DNA of 64,000 nucleotides from Anoplopoma fimbria (taxonomy: Eukaryota; Chordata; Actinopteri; Perciformes; Anoplopomatidae): positions 22,047,112 through 22,111,111 of the forward strand of contig NC_072462.1 of the NCBI RefSeq assembly GCF_027596085.1, read 5' to 3'. Both the position numbers and the translations under genes were made by a program. A model generated the notes under the pieces. It was given only the letters and a program-made list of their open reading frames with translations. It did not search any database and was not told where the DNA came from. Below are positions 12,841 to 42,000 of the stretch, piece by piece. Each line of letters begins with the position of its first letter. The first letter of the stretch is position 1.

Positions 12841-13504
12841 GAAAAGGACCGGGCACAGAGGAAAAAAGGAGCAGATATGGAGCGGAGTAGTGATATTGGC
12901 AGCTCATCAGTTTCTCAAGTGCCAGAGTGTCATCCTTCTGATTGGCAGAGAAACCAGCTGGCCCACAAATATGAAAGCCGTAAATAAAAAAATAAAAGAT
13001 ACCAGAAACCTGCCACCCACATGTGTGAACATCACAGTTTCTGTCCTGCTGCAAGCGGTGGTGTTAGTGCCACAAAGCATTAATGATAATGGAGATGGCG
13101 GGACAGAAGGAAGAAGGAAGGATGATAATTTATACATTTGGGACAAAAAGACTGATGGTTCTTTCAGTATATGTGGGTGTGATTAATGTCCTTGTTCCTT
13201 TTCTGTCCGTCCTGATCAGTTTCCTGCCATTGTCTCCTCCCTAACCCTCCTCTTGCTCCTCCGTCACCTCTGGGTCTTTGCTGTTATCACCCGTCTCTCT
13301 TGCCTGTCCATCACTTCGTCCTCCTACCTTCCTGTTGTCTCCTCCTTCATCCTTACTGTTCCACTAAGCCATGCCAGACATCTGCCTGTCCTCATCCTCC
13401 ACATCCTTCTCCCTCCCTCCTCTCCATCAAACTCTTTTACACCTTCCACATGTTTGCCTCTTCTCCTCCCTCTCTCTAATTCTTCCTTACAACCTTCCCA
13501 TCAC

Positions 13505-13765
13505 ATCAGAATCAGAATCAAGTTTATTGCCAAGTAGTTTTTCACATACAAGAAATGTTTGTTCGTGTTTAGTGCATACAACAAACATATTAAGAGGAAA
13601 TACAAATATAAGCACAGTAATGCAAAAGTCAATCAACATAAAAATAGAATCTAAAGGATGGAAAATACTATAATTATATACAAAATAACTGTTTTATAAT
13701 GAGAGAGCTGTACAGTTTTTGATATGGGTCTGTGAAAAAGTTCATAGTATAGAGAGTATGTGCAA
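13505..13765 (+). repeat. retroposon tail-like repeat (copy 1)
   Basis: It begins CAGAATCAGAATCAAGTTTA and continues TTGCCAAGTAGTTTTTCACA, ending near TATGTGCAATGGATAG. A related copy starts at about 55853. This CAGAATCAG...TTTATTG(G)CCAAGTA wording is a common retroposon tail in teleosts. Confidence 0.6.
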
Positions 13766-14110
13766 TGGATAGAGATTATAGTCCACCCTCCTTCTCAACA
13801 ATCCTCTTCAAATTTTTCACTCCCTTCCTCCCTCCTCTTTTTCTTCTGCATTATTCCCTATCCTTCTCTAAACCATCATCCTCTCCACCTCTCCGTCTCT
13901 ATAAAATCTTACATACAGATGCTGACATTCACCTCTTCGATTTGTCTTCCTGACCAGCCTTTTTTTCTCACTCCATCAGTCACAAAAGGAAAAAAAACAG
14001 ATAAAAATACAATAAATACATTGAAAAAATGAATTTCAAACACTGAATTAAAAAATAAACTTCTTCTCCATCTCTTGTCTCTTTCTTCCCCTCTTCTCCA
14101 TCTACTCCAG

Positions 14111-30253
<16,143 letters not shown>

Positions 30254-32464
30254 CTGACTGGAGGAGGAGAGAGGACGATGACGAGGGTGGCACCAAGAGA
30301 AGACGGGTTCGAGGACAAAACGAGAGGAGAAGAAAGAAAGAAAGAAGAAATTGAAGCGTCTGTTGCTTTCAATGGCACAACTCCTTTACAAAAACGAATC
30401 ACCAACTGATCTCTGAGCCCTTCTAGAAACCCACCCTTGATTCTGGATACATAATACTCACATTAACAAGTTTTACTTCCGCTGTGGACTTCGTTCAGGA
30501 TTCTCCTCAACGTGTTACCTCCCCACTGTGAGACCTTATGCACTAAAATGGAAAGTAGTGACATAAACATTTTTCTTTATTCGCTCCATCGTAAAACTTG
30601 TGGATTTACAACCATTCCTGGCCGACTGGAACTTCTCGTAGCACTACCACGTCCCATGGTCAGTTTGTTTTATTTATCTTTTGCTTCTACCACGAGAGAC
30701 AACTGCACATCTGAGACTTATCCACGCTTGACTTTACAAGCTTGGATTTGTAAATGTATAAATGAACAAATGTAGATACAGATGCATATATAGTGTACAC
30801 ATAAAGATAGTCCTATATGAATTATAAAACCCTTAACCTCTGTTGCATCATCACTACATAGTGATATATTTTAAAGATGATGATAATTCAGGCCATCCTG
30901 GTGATGTGGGAATCGACACGTTTTACCGTGAAGCTACCGGCCTGTCTGTGTATTACCACCCTCTCATGAAAAGGATAACAGAAATACACATTTCATGCTA
31001 ATATTTGTTTAATCAGTCTTAACAGAAAAGACTATTATGATGGAAATCTTCATTTGGGCACCACACAAATGCAAATCCTTTTTTCTGTTTCCTTTCCACT
31101 TCTCCATGTGTATCTGTATTATTTGAGACTACGTCCACACTAAACCAGCTGCATTTTAAAATGCTGTGAAAACAACACGCACTGTAGCCAAGCTTCCTAG
31201 TACATACCAAAACACAAGGTTGTCGTGTTCAGATTCATTCACTCTACAGAGCAATTTTGGAAAGCTCAGTTGGATCAAAGATGCTGTATGTCTTCATGTT
31301 TGGCCTGTTTAGTGTGGAGGTTCTCTCAGAGGGGATCAAATCCCTCGTTTTTCCCCTTCAGACCTTTCAACTTTGCTCCTGCTAGTCTGAATAACAATTG
31401 ATGATTTTATTTTGTAATTTCATAGTTTTAATTATATTCACCCTGGGGGGGGGTCCTGCTGAAGCCATGCTCAGTGCAGCAATTACGCTCAAGAGGGGCG
31501 TAATGAGACATTTAGAGGACGACACTGCCAAAGATTTGAGAAACACTCCTTGTCACATGTTCACACATGGAACGTGTGCACGCACGCACACATTTCATCC
31601 ACTTAGAGAAAAGCAATTAGGAGATAAGCAATCAGGTGGAGTGAGAAATGGAGCGAGAGGAAGAGAGAGAGTGAGGGAGCGACAAAAGTAGCAGAGTAGA
31701 CGTGATTGTTGCTGTGATGATTTGCTTCCTCTCAGGAAGAGTACAAGTGTGGAGAGGATGTACGGCAAACATCCTCCATGTGGCACTCCAGAGAGCCACA
31801 TTAGGCTGCAGGTAGAAATAGGAAGTAATTGGACTGATTAATCCAGCTGTTCTCTGCGTGGATGTGAGTGTTGTATGTGTTTAATGCGAGTGTTGTGTGT
31901 CTGTCTAAAGAAAAAAACATGTTCAAAACAAGGAGACAGCAAATATTGACAAATGTAAATATCATCAAAGGCGGTGCTTTATGAGACATGAAGAAGTGAA
32001 TCGTAATCTGGTCTTTTTGAAGAATGCCAACGGAGCAGCTCTGTGAGAAATTGCTATCAAACACTCATGAATCTTTCTGGTGACAACTAAGAGAAGAGAA
32101 CAGCATGCTTTATTTTTACACCATATCCCTGCTGTTTATCTTTAAAACGTCAATCTTTAATGAATACACAATACCAACATCCTGTACCCGTATAATGCCA
32201 AATTATGATCCCAAGATATATATTTTTTAAAGAATCTTGTATTTCTTACTTTCTTAGACGCAACTCTTCAGTCTGTTTATCCGTCAAAAGACCATGTTTT
32301 GTTCTATTGTTCATTTTACAAGGGAGACGTAAGAAAACCAAAGAAAGTACTTTTTTTAAGCAGCATGGATTGATTATTTCCACTAGAAGGGAGAAGAACT
32401 CCACAAGAACATATACACAGTTCTGACATATGTTAAACATGTAGTTTTGTTTGGTATTGGCAAG

Positions 32465-32513
<49 letters not shown>

Positions 32514-35050
32514 TGTTGATGAATGAATAAAATAATGTTTAATTTTCCCTCTCAGTTGAAAAACAGTGTACATTAAAGACATGATACAAGTGAAGAAATT
32601 AATCAAAATGAGATAAATCCAATGTGTGTCTACAAAAGGACAAACTGGAACATTAAATCATACTAACGTTTCACCAGCTAAAGCTTTAACAGTAAATATA
32701 GTCCTGTAGCAGGATTTATGTAACATTTTTGTATTTTACGTTGTCCATTAATAAATCAACAGCCTGATAAATAGCCACCATATTAAACTCTAGCATCACT
32801 CTATATCTGAGGGGAAATGTGGAGCTTTCATTTATACAACAGAGATTTTGTCTCTGAGATTACTGAGGCGTTTGAGTGCATCCACCAATTTCATTTGGTG
32901 AAAATATTAACTGTGTGCATATTCAGGACGTGATAGGAAAAAAATAACACTCACAGCAACCACAAACAAACTTAAAATTCAGAATGCATTGTGTGTGTGT
33001 TTGTGTGTGTGATACAGACTGAGCTAGATAAGAAGACACAAGAGACATTCAGACAGATGAGAGCTGGAGTGTGTCCTCTCAATGGATGTTGTCTCCATTA
33101 AACAATCTAATCTGGAAGGAATCGCACCAGCACTGATGAACGCTTTTGTTTTCTGAGTTGAACATTCAAACATCACACATGACAGCTCCCTTTAGAGAGA
33201 GGAGAGGTCACAAGGAAAGAGGAAATGAGGGAAAAGAAAGTACATGTGCTTTGTCAAACACTGTGGCCAATTTTTTTATTTTGAATTTGTAAAATCTTTC
33301 CAGTAAGAAACGGCAGACTATAACTATAAATTGGATTGTATTTAGATCACTTTAAAGGTGTTTTATACAGCTGGAAGGATAACATTTTCCTCTGTGGGTT
33401 GAGGGAATTTTCCAACTTCTGAGACATAAAAAAACATTTTAAAACCCTTTGGATTAACTCCAAAATAAATTTCGACAAACAAGGCAAGATATCATTAAAA
33501 AATGTTCAATACTCTTTCAAATGGAATGACTTTCAGAACTGATACCAACAGAATACTTGTTACCTTTCCTGGAATTCAAAGATATTTCTATACAAAAGCC
33601 TTTTTTCATTGAAAGGATAAGGCAAGTGTTAATCATATTGTATAAAAACGACCAAAACCAACAATGTGTTTGTCTGTCCCTCAGTACCTTTTGACTTCTC
33701 TACAAAATAGCTTGGCACTGTCATTTTTAGCAAACTTAACCTTAACAGGAGTAAATAGTGCATTTGTTTGGGACTATTTTCAGCTGCGGATTAATTCACT
33801 TTTGGTGCTCTAGTGATTATGTACAGCAGTGTCTGTGAGATTTACTCAAAATATACAGTGTGTGTACTGAGGGAAAATTGTTTTTAATCAACAGTAGATC
33901 TCTATGACACAGAGGAACAAAATATATCAGTAGGATCAGTATATTGTTGGTTTTTGTCTTTTCGTGGGATTTGTTGACAACAAAAAAATATCTATAATAA
34001 CTTTATACTTTAACAAAAGAAGTCATCCATCCCAAATGTTGTCTAAATACAAGCATCCACAGCAGAACTTTACCTAAATAAAGTATGAAATTGGTAGAAT
34101 TATGATTCATTTCCTAAAAAGTTGCATCAAAAAAGAACTGAGTACATTTCAGAACAGTGTTCGTAGTGCTTTGGAAACATTTTGGAGAGTACCAAAAAAG
34201 TATGGAAGTTGGAAAAAGAGATCTAATTAATCTTCAAACAAAGCCAATTTCCAGGATATCAAAAAAGTTAGTTTCAATTGTCTTATGTATTTTTCATTTT
34301 ATTGAATCATTTCATCAGAAGTAAACCTTTTTACATTATGTCTCAGAGACATTTAAACGTGAAAATTGATAAATAAAGCTCTACAGGGAAAGAAATAGAT
34401 GTTATTTTATTAACCTTGTTTATTTATTTAAACATTTATAAAACATACTTTTACTGCAGAATCGTCCCTCCTCGTCACAGGCACTTTTTTCGTGAGTTAC
34501 CTCCATAATGACCCTGTCTTGTAGATGTGTCGATAGCGGCTCGGCTTTTGTCTTTGATCTGATATTAAAGGGCCATCCAGGAGGGAGGGATGATTGAGGG
34601 AAGCGATGGAAGCCGCTGACAGTCTCATTAATCAGAGGCCAAGACAGAGAGGTGCTGGCCTTGGCTCCGACATGAGACACGCTCAGTTCAGACATGGTCT
34701 TGTTGCTCGTGCTGTAGCAAGGTGAGACGGTTTGCTCCCCCCACCCCTCAACCACTGCTTCACAAAGGTCAGACTTGTAAAACACCACCTGTTGAGTCTA
34801 TAGAAGATGTTTATTTGTTTCACTGAGTGTGCCTCCTGCTTTATTAGCTGCACTAGTTTTATTTTGTTGGTGTTCATTCTCCACCCTGCCTGCCATGCTC
34901 TTCAGCTGCCTCCTTCTGCTTTTGTTTTCCTGTCACTCCACCGGTCCCCTCCGTCTGCTTCCTGCACATTTTAATGAGGAGTGTTGTACGAGGACATGCT
35001 ATTTATACAGAAAGTGTGTTTAATTTTTCAATAAAGATAACTGCACAAAA
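30254..35050 (+). other. whirlin 3' UTR and downstream DNA
   Basis: Non-coding sequence after the whirlin stop. Poly(A) signals AATAAA occur at 32526-32531, 32750-32755, 34372-34377 and 35030-35035. The last is followed within about 50 bp by TG-rich sequence, as at real cleavage sites. Which one ends the main transcript cannot be told. 34460-34790 is high-complexity and may be a regulatory or conserved 3' UTR segment. Confidence 0.55.
32474..32511. repeat. (TA)n microsatellite
   Basis: TA repeat preceded by a short GT repeat, just upstream of AATAAA at 32526. Confidence 0.95.
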
Positions 35051-35159
35051 ACTTGATTTCTGTCTGCTTTTGTATTGAACTCTGAGTTTTAAACTTGGAC
35101 ATGTGACGTTGTAAGGGAGTTGTCACGGTTCACTTGAGTGGCCAAAAACCTGAACACTG

Positions 35160-35525
35160 TTGTCTACATTGTTTTAGCTTGGGGATGGTTTGGGGTCTTA
35201 GTTCCAATGAAGGGAGATTGTGATGCTACATCATACAATGATATGTAACTTATGTCCAAGCTGTGGGGAGAAAGAACTTGACTGCCCTGCAAAGAGCCAC
35301 GATCTCAACCCCATCAAACACCTTTCGGATGAACTTGAACACCGACTTCGAGGCAGAACTCATCACCCAACATACAACACCCAGCATCCAACATTGTGTG
35401 GAAAGCCTTCCCAGAAGGGTGTAGGCTGTTGTAGCAGTACATTCTTCTCAATGGTTTTAGAATGAAATGTTAAACACTAACTGATGTTATTTTCAGGGTC
35501 CATAGGCTTTTTGGCCCCATACTGT
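35160..35525 (+). repeat. Tc1/mariner relic, sense
   Basis: A broken transposase end: GTCTTAGTTCCAATGAAGGG, then a deletion, then a frame reading LDCPAKSHDLNPIKHLSDEL (a decayed [14 protein letters not shown] block), and GTGGAAAGCCTTCCCAGAAG. Same family as the relics at 4386, 36718 and 46480, and different from the intact element at 7972. Confidence 0.72.
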
Positions 35526-35686
35526 AGAAAACACTGCACGTAATGTAAAATTGTCCCTTTTTCTTTCAAGCTCTTTGGTGATTCATTTTTGATGCTTTTA
35601 TCTTCAACAATACGTTAACTTTATTATTCAGGTGAAAAGCACATTTGTCATAATGCAAATGGAACACACTGTACTGAATTGTAACT

Positions 35687-35810
35687 CAATCCATTTTCTA
35701 TACTGCTTGTCTTGTCACATGGGAGCTGCAGGAGCTTATTCTAGCATGCGCTGGGTGAGAGGCAGGGTACATCCTGGAGAGGTCACCAATCCAATCTTAT
35801 CTCCAAATGG
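35687..35810. repeat. dispersed fish repeat fragment
   Basis: It contains CCATTTTCTATACTGCTTGT, then a GGGAGCTGCAGGAGC stretch and GAGAGGCAGGGTACATCCTG. This is a worn form of a very common teleost repeat (canonical wording CGCTT..GGCTGGAGCC..GGCGGGGTACACCCTGG). Confidence 0.6.
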
Positions 35811-36717
35811 GACTCATCTTTGGAATGGTGTTTGTAGGCAACTGACAGAAAAAGTGGACATCTCCTTGTTCCCCTTTTAAAAATGGTAAATGATTTCATG
35901 TTTAGGAACTAGAAAAGAATAGATATTCAGCCATTGTAAAGCCTATTTGATTGTTATTTATGAGTTTTGGCTGAACAAATAACACAGAATTGATTTAGTT
36001 CATTATCAAGAAAAATATGCTAAACAACCACTTTGTTCCAGCCTCTTAACTGTTAATGCTTTCCTCTGTTTGGTATCATAGGTATCATCCTCAGCCAACC
36101 AGACAGCCGACTTAATCAGCCCACTAGGTAGTGATCTTTTAGTCTTGCTGAACATGGTTTGGATCTGTGCCAGTGACCATAGGTACTCTGCCATTTGGCT
36201 TCTGTGATTACGCCAAATAGCAATCTACTGTACTTTGACTTAGGTTTACATGGTTGCTTTGGTTTCATCTTGGTACATTGTTACCAAGATGGAATACTGA
36301 TTTATTTGTGTGCAGGAAAGGTATGAATGACACAGATTTTTGCATGAATGCAGACAAGAGAAGGCTGATTGTTGTCAGGTTCATAGTCATCACTCTGTCT
36401 CTGTGTTTCTCTCGATCAGTTTCAACCATTTTACAAACTATTTGACATGCAATTGTAAATATGTTTTCTTAGTTATTATGTCATAGAGCAATATTGTGTG
36501 ATTTAGCATCCAAGGACTAATAGGCTTTTTAAGGGTAACTTTTTTTTTTACATATACATCTATAAAATTATACTTAAATTCCAGTCTTTGCTGCCTTTGT
36601 AAAATCTCTGGCAGACAAAATTTGTCATTCAAATACTGATAATGATGTTCTGTGGACAACCGTGTGATTATAATATCTCTAGTGGTATCTTTTGAAAGTG
36701 TGCCAGTGTGTTACCAC

Positions 36718-36990
36718 TTCATGGACAAAGGTTTTTGGACACTGACACCATTACATTACAGTCATGTTTTATTGAACATGTCTTTCCAGAACCATGGGCT
36801 TTAATGTGTTGCTATTAAAGTCTATACTCTCCGAAAAAAGGTCAGGACAGTCAAGTTCTTCCACACAAAACTGGGTAACTATTCTTTTATGGAACAGGCT
36901 TTGTGTGCAAGGCATTGTTATGTTCTGACAGGCAAGGGCTATTTATAATTTTTCCTGTTTCATAATTTGAAGGTCTGGCCCGAGGTGGGT
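36718..36990 (-). repeat. Tc1/mariner relic, antisense
   Basis: Read on the plus strand it shows GTTTTTGGACACTGACACC, CAGTCAAGTTCTTCCACAC and TTATGGAACAGGCTTTGTG, the antisense of the family's transposase 3' end. It is truncated and frame-shifted. Confidence 0.65.
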
Positions 36991-37380
36991 TAAATCAGTT
37001 AAGTTGACGAAAAAAGAAATGACTAATACACTCATTATTTTAACTATTCATATATGCCAGAATTAAAATAAAATAAAATAATAATAATCTGAACTAATGT
37101 ATGACCTATATAATCATTTTTTGCATGATCCACGTGCAAATATTGAAAAACAAAATGATAAAAAAATAATTTCGGACACTTTTTGTATTATTTGTTTCTG
37201 TTGAATATGAATATCTGTGTGCATTACATTTAAATCCCCTAAATACAAGGAGGAAAAGAGGAAAGTCATCTTCCTTAAATGACTATAGGGTGCCCTCTTG
37301 TGGCCTTGTCTTTGAACTGCAATCTGCTTGTGTTGTATTTGGATGTATTCCTGATCTGACTTGTTCCAGATCTAGGCTAA

Positions 37381-37474
37381 GCCCCGCCCCTGAACTGCCT
37401 TATAACCAATCACCGCTCAGCTCTTTGGGCTTCAGGCGAGTTGGAGACAATTTGTCCGGAACTTTGTCTGTCAG
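37381..37474 (+). promoter_or_regulatory. candidate AKNA promoter and 5' exon
   Basis: A GC box (GCCCCGCCCC, 37381-37390), a TATAA (37401-37405) and a CCAAT box (37406-37410) are followed by a short segment ending in a donor, TCTGTCAG|GTAACA, at 37474. This would fit a non-coding first exon spliced to the AKNA acceptor at 42575. Two other possible leader donors lie at 38053 and 40270; only transcripts would decide. Confidence 0.38.
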
Positions 37475-37904
37475 GTAACACAACCCGCAACAAACTGCAC
37501 AAATTAAACGATGATGTTCAATCTGGCTTAGAAACGGTTAACATTAGTGTCAGGGCTGCTGTTTGAATACATACAAGAGCTGTGCGCGGTCTGTAAGAAG
37601 TAAAACATGCCTGAAATACTAAACTCAGGAGCGGTGATTGCACACGTGTTGCCTGGAGTGACGACTCTGTCAGCTGCAATCAATCCACACTCCACAACAC
37701 TGGCAATTAGCAGGGTAAATATCAAAAAGTACGTTGTTTTGGGGGCATAAATACATTCTGACTCCTCCAGCATCAAGGTATTAATACTATGAAGCTGCAC
37801 GACATCTTAATGTGGGTTGTGATGCATTTATAAGTAAGTGACGGTAACGAGAGTTTGAGGAAACCTCAGTTCCATGAGAATTGTCGCAGTTTGTTGTTGT
37901 GTGT

Positions 37905-37956
37905 GTGCCATGGTAACACATGTGTGCCATGGCAACACGTGTGTTACCATGGTAAC
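37905..37956. promoter_or_regulatory. three tandem X-box-like (RFX) sites, 19-bp spacing
   Basis: Three elements start at 37905, 37924 and 37943, exactly 19 bp apart. The third, GTTACCATGGTAAC, is a perfect match to the RFX consensus GTNRCC-N2-RGYAAC and a perfect palindrome. The first two keep a perfect right half (GGTAAC, GGCAAC) and a weaker left half. RFX factors drive cilium and centrosome genes and MHC class II genes. The array sits in the probable AKNA promoter area, about 100 bp before the donor CACATGAG|GTAAGT at 38053. Confidence 0.5.
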
Positions 37957-38377
37957 ACGGGCTGGGTCTTCTCCCTTTGAAGTTTGAAAAAGGGAAGCTG
38001 AAACTATCGCCTGTTGACTGGACGAAACCAATGCATCTTATCTGTCACATGAGGTAAGTTTGCAATGCAATACGAATATAAAGTTGCTTTATTTAGTTGT
38101 AGTAGTGTCATTTGGATTGATCTCAATGTGCATAACAAACAGGCTGTCACTGCCCTGCAGCCTGACTGGTTAACATGTTGAGCAACTCTCTCCTGAGTTA
38201 TTCAAAGCATGGGACACGGGGTTGAATACAGGCTACTTTATATATTGTAGGCTACTTTATATATTGTATAAAGAAAGTGTACTGTTTCTGTAGTAGGCTT
38301 GTTTGTCAGACACTGTGGATCATAAGAGAGACTGCTGGTTTTAGTGTAACTAAGAGTCTGTTGCATCCTTTCATGGC

Positions 38378-38666
38378 TTACATTACATTACAGTCATTTA
38401 GCAGAGGCTTTTCTCCAAAGCGACTTACAGTCAGTAGTATGTTACATATCATTCACCCATTCACACACTGATGACAGGCTACCATCAAGGTGCCACCATC
38501 AGACTCTAACTAACATTCATCATCCAGTCCACACCGATGGCCTTCAGGAGCAACTTGGGGTTAAGTGTCTTGCCCAAGGACACATCGACTGCCGAAGCCG
38601 GGTATCGAACCACCGACCCTCTGATTGGAGAACTACCTTGCTCTCCACTACGCCACAGCCGCCACA
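38378..38666 (-). repeat. tRNA-derived SINE
   Basis: Read on the minus strand it starts with a tRNA-like head, box A-like GTGGCGTAGTGG (38645-38656) and a perfect box B GGTTCGATACC (38601-38611). It then runs through GTAAGTCGCTTTGGAGAAAA and ends in a (TGTAA)n tail. The head-body-tail order is that of a Pol III retroposon. Its body resembles V-SINE-type fish SINEs; the family is not fixed by eye. Confidence 0.75.
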
Positions 38667-38871
38667 GGCATGAGAGTGTAGTTTCACATGGTCTGTGCAG
38701 GTATATTTTCTGAGAAATCCACTCCAACTGGCTGCAGTGACTTAAGTCCTCTGAGTTATCACCAGCAAAAGTAACTGGAGAAAACTTGCTGACTGTAGCA
38801 AAAACTTTTGTGAAAGATAGGGGGTGAATCCCCCTCACAGCAGAGCCACCCAGGTATCCCCCTCACTACAT

Positions 38872-39060
38872 TACATTACATTACATTACATTACAGTCAT
38901 GCTTTTATCCAAAGCGACTTACAGGAAGTGTACAACATAGGTATTCAAGAGAACTACTAGTCACCAGAAGTCACAAGTGCATCTCCTTTCTTAAACAAGC
39001 ATCTAAAAGCATAAACCAGAGCAAAAGTATAGTGCAGAGGCAGATTACTACGAAAACAAT
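38872..39060 (-). repeat. second ATTAC-tailed repeat
   Basis: A pentanucleotide (ATTAC)n run at about 38876-38897 is followed by CTTTTATCCAAAGCGACTTA, shared with the SINE tail at 38390-38430, and then unrelated sequence (GAACTACTAGTCACCAGAAG) known from another abundant fish repeat. The two copies lie 200 bp apart. Confidence 0.6.
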
Positions 39061-42000
39061 AATTGCAACAACAACCATTCTATTTATCTTGTACTTATGT
39101 ATCAGTCTGGATGGGAACAAATTACATATGTTCAATAGAACTGCCAATAAGATACCTAAGTTTAACAGGAGACACCACAGGCACAAATAATTGTTTTCAC
39201 GCACTGGTCAATTTACAGATTTTGGGCTATGTTGCTTCCATTACATGTTTTCTCTCCGACTAGTGAAAATGCATCAACCAAAATACACATTTAGGTGTTT
39301 TATTTTACGACTCTGTCTATTTGTGTCTGGAGATTTCTCCTAAATTCAACAGAAGTTACCATTAGGAAATGCCTCATTTGCATATTCAAACACACAATAT
39401 CAGAAAACTTGTATTACAAAATGTAATTGTCTTAATGCAAGTAACTGTAAACTGGGGAAGTTTCATGGTGTCATCTTTTTTTTACCCTTTTTTAACTATA
39501 GTGTAGTCTATGGTATTTTACAATGCATAACTTGAATGAGTTCATTGCCAATAATAAGTAATTAATAATCCACAACTTAAAATTCTTAAAATGAATAATT
39601 CCTTTTTGATTTTCTTTCTAGCAGGTAATTGATCAATGAACTAATAATTTCAGCACAATTCTAAACAATTAAACAGTTTTATTCAGTCACTATGCTCACC
39701 ATTCCACTATGCTCAGTGTATCCTGTGTCTTCAGCTCTCCCTGTGCCTCCTAAGTAGATTAGCTGTCATATATTAGTCACTAGGCCGTCCTAAACAGGAC
39801 GCACACAACTCGCTCCAGCTCTGCCAGCTTGGGCGACTCCAGCAACACTTGTGCTCACTGCACGGTCGTCATCCTTTGAAAATTGATGTATTCTCCCTGT
39901 TGGCCAGGCCAAAAGATTTTACGACAGCTTTGGTGGGACTGAGAGTAGACCCTGGCAGACTTTCTGTCATTGCTTTTTTCCTTCCTGCTTTCTATCTCTC
40001 TTTCTCTCCGTTCATTGTTCCTCCACCCACCTGTCCAACCTGAGCTCTCCTGACAGTCAGGTGATTACAGCCCTGCTGTCTGTCTGTCTGTCTGTCTGTG
40101 AGGAGCTGAGCTCGCCTTCTGTCCTGGATGTATGCTGATGATCATTGTCTGTTTACAATCCGTGAAGCCCCCTGTAAGGGCTTTAGAGCAGCTTAATTCC
40201 CCCCATCTGGTAGCTAAGATAAATCCTTAGTTCCCCCGGGACTGACCGGGGAGCATGAGCAGAGCAACAGGTGAGTTGTTTCTTTGCTTTATTCATACCA
40301 GAGAAGGTCAGAAATCCAACAGTTCTATCTAGGACATTTTTGAATTTAGAACTGGCTTTGCTTTTCAAGTTCCTTGCTGCCTGCTTCTCTTTTGCATTTG
40401 CTCTAAATCTAGTTACAGTACACGTACTGTAAATGTAAACACTGTAAACATGTCTCTGGGTGTGAGACAGAAACACCGTACCACCCAAAACTGAAATACA
40501 TTTATATATACAGGCCGTTTAAACAGAAGACTTTTTAGTCATGTCACAGTCAATAGTTTATTCATTGATGGTTGAATTCCTTTTAGTTTCTTCAGTTTCA
40601 GTTCATGCTGGCCCACGCCTGTACTTTTCCTGCTCTGAGAAGTAGAATTGTCTGCACTCAAAAGGCCTATTGTATGACATTTTTGGATACCAACTGTAGT
40701 GTAGCTACAATATCTGAGTTTTGGTACTATAACCAAAATGATGCTCGTCTTGATCCCCTGGACATTCCTGTGCGTTGGAGGAGGAAATGAATAGGCCATA
40801 ATTATACTGCAAACTCTATTCTTTCGATTGTGAACTTATTGCTTTTCTAAACTCTTGCGTTGTTAGTCCGCTGAGATGTGCGCTCTTCTTTCTTGTGGTC
40901 TACTTTAAATGCATAGTGAGTTTGCCATGTTGGTCAGCGTGGAGCCTCTCTGCTGATTTGTGTGTGAAAGGGTTGTGTATAGCGCATGAGGCAAGTCTGT
41001 CAGTCGTATACGCCAAGCCTTGTGTTTGTTTCTAACACAATCAAAACAAGTTTGTGGATGCACAGGATTGAGTCTGGATGTGTGTGTGTGTGCATGAGAG
41101 AGGTTTGTGTGTTGATTAAGATATACACACAAGAAGCACCAAGCTAATAATCTTCTTGCGGTAATCTTGGACATTGATGCAAAAGGCAAAACCCCATGGT
41201 GGTGACCACTTTGCTCAATGAGAATCCAAATTCTGCTGTACAGAATGTGCTTTTTAACTGGTAATTTCCTTGCCTGAAGTTCACACCAAGGTTCTATAAA
41301 GATGTACTTAAGAAAATGTGGCTGTTTAGAGGGACTAAGAATGTGTATAAATTCATAAATTAAATGTTACTCTTTGTAGCACTGTTACAGACTTTTGGGG
41401 AAGGCGCTGGCATGTATGTTAAGAGTTGTCAAAGATTTATTGCAGACGCTGAAAAGCACAGCTTGTGTTCATGTTGTGTAGTTGCCATAGTGACCGTTGC
41501 AGCTCTAGGAATATACTTGGGGGACTTGATGTATCATTGTGAACCAGTAGTCTCATCCAAACTCTGTTACATGTATGATATGTAGGTATTAAATAACTTC
41601 TTATTCTGAGATAAGCGAATTTATAGCACTGTGTTAAACAGGGGGCAATAAAAGGAATACTTGTCTGTTGCATAGACTCACAAAGAGTTCATGTTGGAAA
41701 TTAGTCCTTAAGTGATGCTTTGTGGTAGATTTCTAGGATTGTATCAGGACACGTCCACCTGATCCATTTCCACAGCTCAGTCTTCACACCTGTCATGTTT
41801 AATTTGTGAAAATCTGAAATGTTCAGATGCACCTACACCAGCACAACCTGGGTCCTCTGTGAAGACATCTCTATAAATATGATGGAAGCCAAATGAGTGG
41901 TTGAGAGGGGTAAAGCTGACCTATTATTTTTTTGGGGGGTGTTTATGACTACAAATGACAAAGTTGATATTTAGTGCTTTGTTTAGCGACTTTTTGTTTG

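Larger units (their letters stand above)
1..14110. other. non-coding DNA upstream of first visible whirlin exon (probably intron)
   Basis: No exon with convincing coding character and splice sites is seen on either strand except the transposase described separately. Because whirlin starts well before its HHD2 exon, this is most simply one or more whirlin introns. The DNA is AT-rich with repeat relics listed separately. The stretches 1-2880, 5500-7960, 9560-10690 and 11560-12150 show nothing beyond short unconserved ORFs and short inverted repeats. Confidence 0.6.

Noticed and set aside
38598..38666. tRNA gene suggested by box A and box B
   Set aside because: The boxes belong to the tRNA-like head of a SINE with a long non-tRNA body and a pentanucleotide tail; it does not fold into a complete tRNA by eye.
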